From Coenobita brevimanus (taxonomy: Eukaryota; Arthropoda; Malacostraca; Decapoda; Coenobitidae), in the NCBI GenBank assembly GCA_032717465.1, contig CM064732.1, forward strand, positions 18,089,139-18,153,138: a stretch of DNA of 64,000 nt. Direction: 5' to 3'. Under the pieces are notes generated by a model. It was not told the origin of the DNA. It worked only from the letters and a program-made list of their open reading frames with translations, and searched no databases. The position numbers and the translations under genes were made by a program. This document shows positions 22,596 through 36,503 of the stretch, piece by piece. Within the stretch, counting starts at the first letter, position 1, and every line of letters begins with the position of its first letter.

Positions 22596-22869
22596 TATTA
22601 ATAAGGGGAAGGCAAATTCATTACGATGTACAAACAGTCTCCTATGTAAGGCCGAGGGATGAAAGGTCGGAGTTAACAAATGGATGTTGAGTTGGGTTTT
22701 GAAGTGAGAAAGCGAGGTGTATGATTAATATGCAGTGTGAGGTGAGGTCTCTTAGAGAGGTTTATTTTAGTATCCCCATACGAATTTAGTCAGTTTTTGA
22801 AGTAAAGTGGTAAGAGAGGATCGTGCCTTTCCCCTTCTAGTGAAAATAAATCGATTTACATAAAGACAT

Positions 22870-24220
22870 CGTATCGTTGTTGTTAGCAGAAAAATTGACT
22901 GTCATGAGTAACCCAGTGAAATGATGGAAGTGTCACGGGAAGAGAATATATTGAAGTGAGTTGAAAAATTGACGAGTGAATGAGTAATTGTTAAGATGTG
23001 ATGGAAATGACATGGGGAAGTGAATGAAGACATCGACTGAAATTAATGGAAAAACTGAACGAGGTGAATGTGTTAAAAGAAGTGAAATGGAAAGTGAACA
23101 CAGAAATTGACTGAAATGAGCGAATGAATGAGGTTACAGAGGCAAAATGTGAAGTGAGTAGAGAAAATGAAAAGGGTCAGAGATTAATAGAAAATAATGT
23201 TGGAAATGGCAAACACTGAAATCAAATGAACTTAGTGAACGAAAAAAGTAATAGTTGCAAATTGTGAAGTGAGTGGAGAAATCGCGTGAGGTGAGTGAGT
23301 GTGTGAGTGAGGTGAAGGGTCGAGGTACTGGTGGGTGAGGTAGTGAGTGCTCAAGCCATGAACAGAGTGGTTGAGTAATGCGTGTAAGTTGGCGGGGTAG
23401 ATCGGGGTCCTAAATGAAGCGAGAGGTGAGTCACTGGTGCATGAATTAGGTGAATGAGCATGTGATTAGAGGTGACAGGTCGAGGTATGCGAAAGTGAAA
23501 TAAGATGAAGTTGTATGACAGGTGTATGTGTAAGGTTTGTGGAGAGATGTGTGGATGTATGACAGGTGTATAAGCAAGGTTTGTGGACAAGTGTGGATGT
23601 AAGACAGGTGTATGTGGAAGTTTTGTGGACAGGTGTATGTGGAAGTTTTGTGGACAGGTGTAGGTGGATGACAGGTTTATAAGTAAGATTTTAAGATTTA
23701 TAAACAGATGTGAATAATGTGCAGTATGATAGGTGTTTAAGATTTGTGGACAGGTGTTTGGATGTATGACAGGTGCATGGGCAAGATTTGTAGACAGGTG
23801 TGTGAGTAAAATTATGAACAGGTGTTTATATGTGCAGTATGGCAGGTGTGTACGATTTGTGGACAGGTTTATAGGATGTGTAACAGAATATATATGAGTA
23901 GGATTATGAACAAGCTGTAGCTGTAGGACAGGTGTGAGTAAGATTTATAAACAGGTGTGTTGATTTAAGACAGATTTAAGAGTAAGACTTTTTGAGCGTA
24001 TGACAGGTGTGCGAGTACAGTGTGTGAATACCGTGAATAATGAGAGGGTTCGATGCGTGAATAAGACAGCTGAGTGAAGATAGTGAGGCGATACGTGGAG
24101 TCATGCATAAGTGAAGCGCTGGAAGCATGATCAGCGCATGAGAAAAGTGTGTGATACGTGCATGAATAAGAAGCGTGAGTGAGGTACCTGAGTAAGATGA
24201 AAGCTCGAGCGATGAGTTAG
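22870..24220. repeat. degenerate GTGAATGA / ACAGGTGT minisatellite region
   Basis: 22870-23340 is built of loose AGTGAGTGGAGAAATTGACTGAA-like phrases. 23440-24010 repeats GATGTATGACAGGTGTATG, AAGATTTGTGGACAGGTGT and close variants about ten times with a spacing of roughly 45-60 bp. 24010-24220 continues with GTGAATAAG phrases. Individual units are too diverged to bound exactly. Confidence 0.7.
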
Positions 24221-24489
24221 TGAAAATAAAGGTATACTCTTCACTTAAACCTGACCCTCTTTTGTTTGATTCTCATATAAAAAACTAACTTACAGGTTTC
24301 TGTTTCTTTTTTCATAGCATTAAAAGACGTAATATCGTTACCTAAATAAGTCATGTGATGCTGTGATGAGTAAGTGAAGAGGGTGCGTAAAATCAAAGTC
24401 GATAGAGAGAAATATAGATACTGGGTGCATATGATAATAAGATATAAACTGCTATAGGTGAATAATCCTCTGTTCTTTACATGATTGTC

Positions 24490-24900
24490 ACTTCATTATT
24501 TTGAAGGATGAGTGAGATGAATGGTGGATAGATGTAAGGTATAAAACAAAGCATGTGAAGTTTTCTGATGATTAAATGAGGTGGATGAATGAGTAAAGCG
24601 AGTGAGGTGATAGACAGATAGATAGATAGACCATGAATTTTTGATGCATAAGGTGGATGTATGAGTGAGTAAACCAAGTGAGGTGATAGTCTTATAGATG
24701 GATGGATGGAGAGACAGACAGACCACAGAGTTTAATGCAAGGGTAAGATGGAATGGTTGGTGAGCAAGTCGAGTACGGTGATAGATAAACTGATCGATAG
24801 ATAGAAAGACAGGTAGATGGACATATAGACCAGGAAGTTTGAAAACATGAATAACGTGACCTGGTGAGAATGCGTAAACCAAGAGAGTGAGGTGAGAAAT
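24490..24900. repeat. diverged repeats with nested GATA/GATG
   Basis: The phrase GA(G)TAAA(C/G)C(A/G)AGTGAGGTGATAG recurs near 24592, 24668, 24763 (diverged) and 24874. After it come short GATA, GATG or GACA runs of different length, then CCA(T/C/G)(G/A)A(A/G)TTT. Confidence 0.7.
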
Positions 24901-25139
24901 GAGTAGGTTGAGGCAGATGTGGGAGATGGTGGTGGAGCGACGTGGTGACAACGATCAAATTATATGGCACGGGAGGTCATAGCCAAGGTCGGGGTCAGCG
25001 ATGAGGTCACTGGCTGTCGCAACTTGACCCCTACCCTCTCCCCCTCCACCCCTGCTACAACCTACCCCCGAAATAGGTCACGATGGAAGTGGTGTTGATT
25101 TAATGTCTGTCTGGTGTTTTCTTTGCCCATTCAGTGACT

Positions 25140-25143
<4 letters not shown>

Positions 25144-25198
<55 letters not shown>
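25144..25198. repeat. (CT)n microsatellite
   Basis: About 27 CT units, followed by a GATGATAATG-rich stretch to 25380. Confidence 0.97.
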
Positions 25199-25199
<1 letters not shown>

Positions 25200-25202
<3 letters not shown>

Positions 25203-25849
25203 CATACAGATTGATAATGATAAAAGTGGTGATGACAAAAAACAGGATAAAGACAGTGATGATGATAATGATTATAAAAAATAATGACAATTGTAAAAAG
25301 AGTTATAATGGTTTTAATAATAATGGTGATTACCAAAAATAGGGTAGTGATGATGATAATGGTGATGATGATGATGACGGAAAAAAAATCCTTCAAGCGT
25401 CGCGAATCGAAAGCCTTGGTGTGTTGAAAGCCCTGACGCGATCCCAAGTACTCACGTTAGGTCAAGCCGGGTGTGGGCGGGGCCGAGCAAGGTCAAGGGG
25501 AACTCTCTCTCTCACTGTACTCAATCACCCTGAGTCTAATCAACCACCACTATCACTGCTGTCACTATCACTACTGTCACCATCACCTCACCTTCCCACC
25601 AATACACCATGCCTCTCTAACCACTCACTGCTGTCACAAGCACCACCTTCTCAGCCACTTCTCTGATCGCTCATTACTATCACCATCACTGCTGTCACTA
25701 TCACCACCATTACGACCTCTGTCACTTTTCTGTTATCACCCTGTATATTGTAACACTAGTATTTTGTGAATCTTCTCCCTGTTTTATCTTTTTTCCACTG
25801 TCCACTTTAAACTTCAACCAACCATATAGTATACCCTACACATCCGCCC
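25200..25849. other. degenerate GAT and CACTATCAC stretches
   Basis: 25240-25380 is GATAAT/GATGAT rich. 25540-25740 is built of CACTATCACTGCTGTCAC phrases. No gene supported. Confidence 0.5.
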
Positions 25850-26345
25850 GACCCACTTTTCCCTCCATCTTCAAACCAGCCATCTCTCTCGTCCCTATTT
25901 CTTTCACCTTTTTACATCACATACCCCTAAACCTCACCAAAGCCATCCTTCCCACAAAGCCATTTCTTCCATCCACCCACCTCTGCCGTCCCTACCTCAT
26001 CCACTAAAGCCATCCTTCCCACAAAGCCATTTCTTCCATCCACCCACCTCTGCCGTCCCTACCTCATCCACCTTTTTACTTTTTACATCCAAATCGTCTC
26101 ACAAGCATCTTTCTCCCAGCCACCCAGCCATCCCTGCCCGATCTTTTCTGTCTTTCCATCTCACACGTCCCTTCAGCTTACACATCCACCAGTCCCACAA
26201 AAGCTCTTTCTCCCAGCCCTGTCCCATCCCAATCTCTTCCATCTTTCTACCTTACCCATCTCTACAGCTTACACATCCACTCGTCACACAAAGCCTTTTT
26301 TTTTTCTCTCTCTCTCTCTCTCAGCCACCCAGCTCTCTCTCATCC
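25850..26345. repeat. degenerate minisatellite with an exact 67-bp duplication
   Basis: 25939-26005 and 26006-26072 are identical or nearly so over 67 bp (AAAGCCATCCTTCCC at each start). Around them more diverged units share TTACACATCCAC, CAC(A)AAAGC and CTCCCAGCC landmarks, followed by short CT runs from about 26302. Confidence 0.85.
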
Positions 26346-27049
26346 CACATCCCTCTCTCTCTCACACACACAAAAAAAATGATAACAGCAAACAACAACA
26401 TTCCAAAAAAGGCAGTTCCCCCCCCGGATTCCCTGACCCCTTAGAAAACACCCACGACCCATAAACTCGAAGAAAACAGAGGTGGGTTTGGCCGTGTTAA
26501 AAGGGGTGGGCAGCCGCGTTGTGGTGGGTGAGGGAGAAAGGGTTAGACGGGAGACTAAAAGATATACAAGCCACCAACACTATAATAATTTCTGGCCACC
26601 CCGTGTTGTTGGTTCTTAGTCACCACTTCTTTATTTCTGTTTTCCTCTTGTGTTGCTCCCCCTTCCCCCCTTTTCCCCCTTATTTTTTCGATGATGTTAA
26701 GTGGCTCGTTCCCTGTTGCTGATTTTTTTTAATACTTGTACTTCATTCTCTTAAAAATACCAGTTTACTAACCTTTTACCGAGTTAGATTTTTCTTGCGT
26801 GATAAAATACACCGATGTTTATCCATTTTCACGGAACACTTGCTGATACTTCTACTTTTGATATTTTGTCTCTATTTGTGAATCGTACTTGCTTTGTATA
26901 TTATTAAGAATTAGGGTTATAGTGATGATTAAACATTGCCATTCCTCGAGAAGAATTTGTCGAATCACTGTCCTTGTTCCATCCGTTCTGTTTTTCTCTT
27001 TTACACTAATATTAATACTCATGTGTACCTTATAAAACGCACCCTCACA
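26346..27049. other. non-coding stretch
   Basis: Short CA run near 26362, then mixed and T-rich sequence. No gene recognised before the CA array. Confidence 0.4.

Positions 27050-27135
<86 letters not shown>
27050..27135. repeat. (CA)n microsatellite next to candidate exon
   Basis: About 43 CA units, ending 23 bp before the possible splice acceptor at 27158. CA repeats close to splice sites are known to bind hnRNP L and influence exon inclusion in vertebrates. Any such role here is inference. Confidence 0.97.
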
Positions 27136-27138
<3 letters not shown>

Positions 27139-27158
27139 GCCCGAGGAAGGTGTAGCAG

Positions 27159-27275
27159 CTGGTGACGATGCTGTGGTGGTGTGGGACGTGAGGGTGACGT
27201 GTGTAAGAGTACCCACGTCAGCGTCCGTCGGTCAACCTATCGTTTTCTCCTTCCGTTACGAACACACAATGCAGG
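27159..27275 (+). CDS. possible Beat-like Ig-domain exon (partial)
   Basis: An in-frame segment encodes GDDAVVVWDVRVTCVRVP, then TSASVGQPIVFSFRYEHTMQG. It ends in phase 1 at an AGG/GTTAGT donor (GT at 27276-27277), with an upstream TGTAGCAG acceptor ending at 27158. The pattern V-x-V-P, about six residues, G, then a hydrophobic strand and YE resembles the start of the first Ig domain in the arthropod Beaten path family, whose members act in axon guidance as secreted or membrane ligands of Side proteins. The residue aligned with the usual first disulfide cysteine appears to be F (FSFRYE), which argues for divergence, a pseudogene or chance. No polypyrimidine tract other than the CA array precedes the acceptor, and no adjacent exon was found. 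Family assignment is from memory of the motif only. Confidence 0.3.
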
Positions 27276-27470
27276 GTTAGTCGGCCGTGGGCAAGGGTTG
27301 GATGGTAGGCCTATAGTATGTGTGTGTCTAGACCATACCTCGATGGGACTCATGGGGGAGGGATTGAGAGGGAGGGAGGGAGGGAGGGGGAGAAGGATGA
27401 CGAGAAGCGATTAGGTGACTGTGAAGGAGTGAAGGATGGGTGAGAGAAGGAAGCGATTTGGTGGATGTGA

Positions 27471-27518
<48 letters not shown>

Positions 27519-28339
27519 TACCGAAGAGCTAGATTAGAAGGATGGGAGATGGAATGGTTGATGCAGTGGAGAAGGAGGAGAGACGGAAATGAAGGAGGTG
27601 GAGGAATGGGGAGACGGTTGAATGAGATAGACGATGGAAGGGAAGGAAGAGGAGGAAGAAAGGGTGGAAAAGGAATTCAGAAGGGTAAGTTGAAGAGATT
27701 AGGATAAAAGACAGTAAATAGGAGAAAAAGTTGATAAGAACATTAATCCTTTCATGCCCAGCCATTTCTCATCTGGTTTTCTGAGACTTTAAGAATAGTA
27801 AGTAATAATGTCCAGCAGTTATGCCAGTAATCCAGAGAGTGTAATGGGCACCAGTAATTAACCACGAAGGAAGACTGCCATTTTTCTTCAAGTCACGCTG
27901 ATGGAGTGACACACAAAGGAGGAGAAGAGAAAAGGATTGAGGAGGAGAGGCTGAGAGGAAGGATAGAGGAGGAGGAGGAGGAAGGGTGGGAAGGTATGGA
28001 GTTTATTGCCTGGGTAAACAATCCCTGAGTCGGCCACCCGCAGTAAGGCAAACCCAAGGGAGGAAGTTGGCGCTGCTGCGGTTTGAGGCGTGTGGGAAAG
28101 GAATCACGGAGCTCCTGTGACCCAATCATCATCATCATCAAGTACGTATAATCCCGGTCAATAATCCCTTTACACGTCTAGGGGGGACTCGAGCTAATGA
28201 ATCGACAACTTCTACCCACTCGATTGTAATTTAGTTTAGCTTATTTCGTTTTGACAGTTTTAAAAGATTTCTGATTTTCTGTCCTGGTCGATTGTTAGTC
28301 CCTTTATTGGTCTGGGTTTCTGAACTGATGAGGCGAAAA
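27276..28339. other. non-coding stretch with (GA)n
   Basis: GA units at 27475-27513, GGAGGGA sequence near 27370, and purine-rich sequence to about 28000. 28010-28110 is GC-richer and of mixed composition but shows no recognisable protein. Confidence 0.45.
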
Positions 28340-28639
28340 TCCAGCCCATTTGGTACCTCTGCAACTACATTTACACCTACTTTTACTACTTCTGTTTCTT
28401 CCACCACGGCTTCTATTAGTACTTCTGCTACTGTTGTTTCTGCTGTTGATTCTGCAACTACTCGTATTCTATCTGCTACTACTTCTGGCACTACTACTAT
28501 CACTACTACTATTGTTTCTACTACTACTACTATTACTACTACTACTGCTACTACCTCTACTACTGTTTCTCCTTCCACATCTACTACTACCAGCGCCACC
28601 CAACCCAAATCATGGTCCACCCTGTACCTGGCCGTCCTC
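28340..28639 (+). repeat. degenerate (ACT)n tract with Thr/Ser frame
   Basis: About 100 imperfect trinucleotides, mostly NNT with ACT prominent. The plus frame reads T and S with scattered V, I and A, then SATQPKSWSTLYLAVL before a CTC/GTAAGA donor-like site at 28640. Thr-rich linkers occur in mucins and peritrophins, so a mucin-like exon is possible, but degenerate ACT arrays without coding function are also present at 52.9, 55.7 and 63.9 kb. Repeat origin is the safer reading. Confidence 0.7.
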
Positions 28640-28689
28640 GTAAGACACACCGCCCAGCCACTCGTAATAACAGGCGGAGACATATCAAA

Positions 28690-29095
28690 GAGAGGCTTTA
28701 TGGATGGGGGAGGGGGTAATTCTGGGTGGGGGAGGGGGAAGGGGTGAGGCTGTACTGAGTGGGAGACGAGGGAGATGGAGAAAGGGAATAAATATCCTTG
28801 TAGGGGTGAGGGTAGGGGATCCTCTTAGTGGGGTAGGGGAATGGAGGAGTCCTTTTGGGTAGGGGGAGTAGAGGTAGAGGACTTCTGTTAGGAGAATAGA
28901 GGGGAGGATAGAGGAGCATTTTGTTAGAGGAGGAGGAGAGGGGAACTTATCTTCAGAAGGAGAGGAGATGACGTACTTTTGGGTGAGGGAGGTATTGTTC
29001 TGGGAGGGGGATGGAGAAGAGGAAGAGACAAGGTTAAGAGGAGGGGGATGGGAAAGATGGAGGGGGACAAGGAGTGGGATTCTTTGGTGGGGCAA
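28690..29095. repeat. G-rich purine tract
   Basis: GGGGGAGGGG-type sequence with repeated GGGGTGAGGGTAGGGG phrases. The proline and serine-rich minus frames are compositional. Confidence 0.75.

Positions 29096-30665
<1,570 letters not shown>

Positions 30666-30720
<55 letters not shown>
30666..30720. repeat. (GA)n microsatellite
   Basis: About 27 GA units. Confidence 0.97.
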
Positions 30721-30722
<2 letters not shown>

Positions 30723-31663
30723 CATAGTACTGGAGGGGTTAAAAGCGTAGGGTAAGGTGAAGGGTGAGGCAACATTACGCGTCGACCCTGATCGGCGGGC
30801 GTTGAATGGCGTCGCGAGCAAGAACCGTACGGCGGGATCGTGAACCAGCAGTGTCGGGGGAGGCGAAACTGGGTCAGCTTGGTCAGGAGAAGGTGGAGGA
30901 GGGAGCAAAGGATGGCGTGAGAAGAGAGGGTGGCATATTGGGGAGAAGAGGAGCTGATAGGGAGAGAGAATAGGGAGAGAATAATTGTGAGGAGGAAAGG
31001 GACGGGAGGGAAAGATAAGGAGATTCACAGTAGTTCATTTATAAATTGGCACGAACCCCTCATACCTGCTTGATTATTCGTAGGTTCTGATGGAAGTTTA
31101 AGACGATGTAAGAGAATTATTTACATGCCTACACAACGACGTCAGCTATTGACCCTTTATATTTCTGAGATACCACACTCTTGAAGCCGTAAGAAGTTCC
31201 AAGCTCCTTGATTTTCACTGATTAGATGGACGTGTTTCGTTAGATTTTGATAAAGCTTCCCTCACAGATTGCAAATATAAATTCTCTCTTGTTTCTCTGT
31301 CATACCTATATTAATACTTGATTGTGACATAGTAGACAAAGGTATATATGACCATCCATCTGTAGGTGATGATAGGCATCTTTGTCCACTACTTGTCATT
31401 AGGGCATCTATGAGCCGAGCGGCGACAGGGTTAGGGAAAGCGAACGGACTTTTGTATCTGACTGTACGAGAACTGCTCACCCCTACTGAACGTGTCAGTA
31501 GGAGGGAATGTTTTTATGGGCGTGAGGAATGAACGGGAAGAAGTACTGTGGAGGGGAAAAACTTGGGAACGACCTGAAGCCAATCAAAACGGACTATAAA
31601 CGATTATGATGCATATTCTGTTAGCGGGAGAAGTAGTTACGACTGATTTAGAGGAAGGTCATG
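30721..31663. other. non-coding stretch with GC-richer patch
   Basis: 30778-30880 is GC-richer and has frames of balanced composition on the minus strand, but no start, acceptor or domain singles out one of them. A minus-strand frame at 31262-31480 (72 residues) is also of balanced composition and unrecognised. Confidence 0.35.
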
Positions 31664-31665
31664 GA

Positions 31666-31722
<57 letters not shown>
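31664..31722. repeat. compound (GT)n(GA)n
   Basis: A short GT run passes directly into GA units: the reverse complement of the (CT)n(CA)n order. Confidence 0.95.
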
Positions 31723-31727
<5 letters not shown>

Positions 31728-32660
31728 TTCAGGTTGAGAGACAGGTAGACAGGTAGATTGTATCAGAGAGAGGAAGAGTGAAGGGAGTGAGATAGAGGAA
31801 GTAAGAGGGGACGTGATAGATGATGGGAAAGTGGAGGGGGCTGGGGTTTGTAGGAGTGGAGTAGAGGGACAGGCAGAGTGAGTGGAATGTAAAGGATGGT
31901 GAGGGAATGGGAGTGGGGAGTTCTTAGGAGATTGAGAGACATCTGAGAGGGCAAGACTGTATGCAAGAAAGGAGAGGATGAATACAAGGAATGAGGGAGA
32001 TGTTTAACAGAAGGAAGTGTACAGCGGCGGAGAAAGAGGAGTTTAAGAGGAAGAAGAGTACAGTAAGGGAGGCTGGAAGTGAGAGAGAGTTATGAGGAGA
32101 TATGAGAGGGAGAGAGAGGATTGAGATAGGACCCAAAGGAGATTGCGGAAAGGCAAGATTGTCCGTAACAAATGAGAGGGAGGTTACAGCGAGCATGGGA
32201 GGTGGTGGAAAATGAGAAAGATTGCTGTGAGGGAGGCTGGAAGAGAATGAGAGGGAGTTTATAAGGTTTGTGGAGGGGGGGAGGTGAGAGATTGTGAGAG
32301 AAACATGGAAGACAGTGAGGGAGATTGTGAGCGAGTCTGACAGTGTGTGCAAGAGCTGGATGTCGAATTGTGAGCGAGTGAGTGATTGTGAGGGAGTGAG
32401 AGCCTTTTAGCTAGTAAGTGAGACTATGAGTGAGTTAGAGATTGTGAACAAGCAGACTGATAGAGGGTGTGAAAGAGTGAGAGAGATTGTGAGAGGGATG
32501 ATAGAGTGAACGGAGCAAACAGACTGATAGAGGGTGTGAGAGAGTGAGGGAGATTGTGAGAGGGATGATAGAGACTGAACGAGTGACAGAGATTGTGAAC
32601 GAATGAGAGAGACTGTGTGAGAGAGAGATAGAACTTGTGGGAGGGGTGAGAGAAGCTGTG
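31723..32660. repeat. degenerate GTGAGAGAGT array with a 67-bp duplication
   Basis: Nearly all purine plus T. ACAGACTGATAGAGGGTGTG-type units at 32452 and 32519 repeat with a 67-bp offset, and each is followed by GGAGATTGTGAGAGGGATGA or a close variant. Earlier units (31960-32400) are more diverged. Minus frames are serine/leucine-rich by-products. Confidence 0.75.
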
Positions 32661-33196
32661 TCCTTCGGGTGGGGAGGGTGGTAAAGGGCGAGCGGGTTCA
32701 CGGACTGTCTTGATGAGGAGTGCCCCGCCCCTCACACTCAATCTCTTGCTTTATTCTCTCTCTTGCTTTATTCTCTCTCTTGCTTTATTATCTCTCTTTA
32801 TTCTCTCTTGCTATTATTATTATTCATTACATCGCAGAAGACGAGAGAGGGAGGCATGTATATACTTGTAAGCTTTGGTAGAGTAAGATCAGAATTATGG
32901 TAAATCCCGAATCAATTTAATCAGTGGCGTGTGTCATGGATCAGGTCATGAATGGTGTAGATCTGTAAATACTAATGCTAATTAAGGTCCTTATTTACTT
33001 TCAGTTCCACCTTTCTTTGCGTTGATATATTGGAGTGTAATTTAGTCTTTCATACGCTTCGTTTTTAAGCCGCTCAGCAGTGCCACGGAAATAGATGATC
33101 GTGCTAAGAGTTTCTAATGCTCAAAAAAATTTACTAGTTAAATGCTGAGTACTGATATATCACATTCAGTATCTCAATTCTGGCGTCTTGGTATTA
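32661..33196. other. non-coding stretch
   Basis: TTGCTTTATTCTCTCTC repeated three times near 32745-32810, ATT units near 32811-32825, then mixed AT-rich sequence. No gene. Confidence 0.5.

Positions 33197-33246
<50 letters not shown>
33197..33246. repeat. (GT)n microsatellite
   Basis: About 24 GT units. Confidence 0.97.
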
Positions 33247-33248
<2 letters not shown>

Positions 33249-33490
33249 GGTTGGGGCGTATATGGGCTGTTGGCATTTGTAGGGTGATGGCTTGTGAAGG
33301 GAGGGAGGGGTTCAGGTAGGGAGGAGGAGGAGATTTGGGAGCCCGGATTAAGAAGGAAGGTGGAGGGGAGGGCTTCTATACCTCCCCTCCCCCCTCCCAC
33401 ACCCTACACCCTTTCCTCCATCTGCCACCCTTTTCTTGGTGTCCTTGTGTCATCCACTCTCCCTTCCTGTCTTCCTTCCTGTCTTCCTCC

Positions 33491-33493
<3 letters not shown>

Positions 33494-33556
<63 letters not shown>
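33494..33556. repeat. (CT)n microsatellite
   Basis: About 31 CT units, bordered by CTTCCTGTCTTCC repeats on the left and TTCC units on the right. Confidence 0.97.
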
Positions 33557-33561
<5 letters not shown>

Positions 33562-34199
33562 CTTCCATTCTTCCTTCCTTCCTTCTTGTAGGTTCCTCTT
33601 CTGTGCTTCTCGTGCCTCTTGTGTCGGGCTGCCAATTATTTTGCACTATCATGCTCAAAATCTAAAGAATACACTCGAGTTCTCTTTGTTGTGGCATCAG
33701 TAGTTGAGTACCCAATACGCTATAGATAGTAATAGGGCAGTTCAGATCAGCTTTCCCGTTGTTATTAGATTTTCTTCCCTGTTTTCGTCTTAAGTTATTG
33801 TTTCCAGTCAAACTCCTTTACCTTCCATCCTTCGTCAGCTCTCTCGTGTCTCCTGCCTCCCCATCTTCCATATTATCGTCAAGCATTATGCCTTCTGGTA
33901 CCATGGTAATTTCGAGAGACAGAGATAGATTTCGAGACATAATTTCGAGAGAAGTGAAACAAAAAAATCCATTTAAGTGCGACAGATGCATGATAGTCTT
34001 TACGCCTTTTCTAGCGCAGTAAATAAAGCATCACCGTAAACTAAAGTGCAGTGTGGCTCGTTGAATATAAAGTGCTTTGGAACTACTTTTAGCCTGAGTC
34101 ACTGCAGGCACGGTGGCATTTTATTATTTTTTTATGCCTCCTCTTTCATGGTGTTATTTACGGCCTGTGATGATGTATGTTGACTTCAGAATGGATGAT
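33557..34199. other. non-coding stretch
   Basis: Mixed sequence. One plus-strand frame (33759-34022) ends with a KCDRC motif but has no supporting domain or splice context. Confidence 0.35.
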
Positions 34200-34381
34200 T
34201 TAGGGCAGTGATGGTAGGGCGGGAGACAGGGATGGAGGGAGAGACGGGGGAAGCATGGAGGAAGAAGGGATTGGGAGGGAGAGAACGGTGGCAGAGGAAG
34301 GGGGAAAAGGTGACAAAGGGAAGGAGGGAGGGATGGTAGGAGTTAGAGGGAGAAGGGACAAAGTGAGAGAAAGGAGGTTGT

Positions 34382-34422
<41 letters not shown>

Positions 34423-34650
34423 GAGATAGGGAAAAAAGGCGAATGAGGGAGCAAAGGAGACGGAGAGAGAAAGGGATGGGAAAGAGATATAAGAGTAGGG
34501 AGGGAGGGAAAGAGGAGAGGGACAACAAAGGGAGAGGGAAAGAGGGATGGCAGATGAGGCGAGGGAGGGGACTGAGGGAGAGAGGGAGGGAAGAGAGGGG
34601 CGGCAAAAGGAAGGAAGGGAGGGAGGGAGGGAGGTCCTGCGGTGGGTGAT
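34200..34650. repeat. polypurine tract with (GA)n
   Basis: Almost pure A and G on the plus strand, with GA units at 34386-34419 and GGGAGGGA units near 34500 and 34620. Confidence 0.85.
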
Positions 34651-34814
34651 ACATAACACAGTCATTACGCCTGTCGCAGTTTTTACCAAGGGGCGGTGCG
34701 AGGTTGAGGGGGAGATGGGGGCGCCCCTATTACACTGATCAGGTTGCTATTAATGACCCTTGCTTACCGCTGCCCTCGTACATTCAGGAAGGAATGCACA
34801 CCCAAGCTTTTTAA

Positions 34815-35158
<344 letters not shown>

Positions 35159-35159
<1 letters not shown>

Positions 35160-36503
35160 CAACAAAATGAAAGAAAGAAAGCACTTTGGAGATCCTGAAA
35201 CTTACAAAAACACACTAAAATTTGCAATATTGAAAATTATAACTTTATGATCTTCTTCTCACTGAAAACACACACCAGGAAAAACACACTTTTAATATGT
35301 ATAATATCGAAAAGAAAATCATAGCGGTCATCTTAATCATCTCGAAAAATACCCAGCACTTCCGCGAACTTGGAAATAATATGCTGGAAATACATGTAAT
35401 ATGAAGGAGGATGACATTGCAGGGGGCTTCAATACGATTCGCGTGTTCAGTGTCAGTTTAAGTTAACTGTCGCTTGAGCATTCACAATGTCCCCAGCGGA
35501 GGTGGAATTAGTGGTCAGCCAGGCATAGGTTTTCCTCTTACCCCTCCATTTCCCCGTCAGAACGTCTCATTACATTGTCCTGCCTGCAGCGATTGGCGAA
35601 GTTAATTATTTGGCGGAAGTGGCTTCATGGGATTGCTGTTAATGATGTTTCTAGTTCGATATTTCAACTTTCTTTGCTTCTGTGTCCTCCTTTACCCCCA
35701 TTTTTCGTGTGGGACTTGGAATGAGGTTGATCCCTTTTCGTTGGGCTTAGAGTTGATGATTCTCCCATTTTTATTCTTTCTCTTTAGGTGGACATAAGAG
35801 CATCGATGATGATGTTGATGATGATGGTGGTGGTGGAGGTGAGAATGACCTTTTTTGTTTTCTTCATCCACTTCTTCTTCTTTGCTTGGGGAAGTTTTTC
35901 AAGTGTTTGAGTTACGTGGCTCGATGCGGATATCACAAGGGGGGCTCAACAAATGTTGTAGTGACCCCTTTGTGTGGGAGCTTCTCAGTCACGACGCCAA
36001 CCTTCAATCTCCTGAGCTACAAACCCATAATACTGCCAATTTCCGTAGCTGATCGCCTACTTCTTGCGAGTGTTTTTCATTCGCAATAACTATTCATGCT
36101 TTTACAAACGACGTTCTTTACCTCCCTCTTAGTGGTTTCTTCGGTGGCATTTGATTCCTGGTAATTCAGACGATTTTCCTCAACTTAAAAGAACCCATGT
36201 TGAATGAAGTGATTAAAGGAGACAGCACCAGACCTCTGAAGTTCAAAAAGCCTCACGTAATCTTTATAAAACATTCTTTCGTTATCAAGAACACAATTAA
36301 AATTATGCCATCATATATATAAACAAAACAAAAACAAAAAAGTCTTCGGATTATAGAGATTAATAGAGTAAATTTTCATAGTTCCTTCCCTGCGTCACTA
36401 CTTCTCCTTCACTATACTAAAAATCAGTTTTCCACCCTGCGTCGTAAGAAATCATCATTCATACTTATATCGTTTTCCTGCAGTCTTCCTTTGTTTTACA
36501 CCT

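Noticed and set aside
35900..36020. Minus-strand tRNA-like head (TAGCTCAGGAG)
   Set aside because: An A-box-like word is present but no convincing B box lies at a suitable distance.
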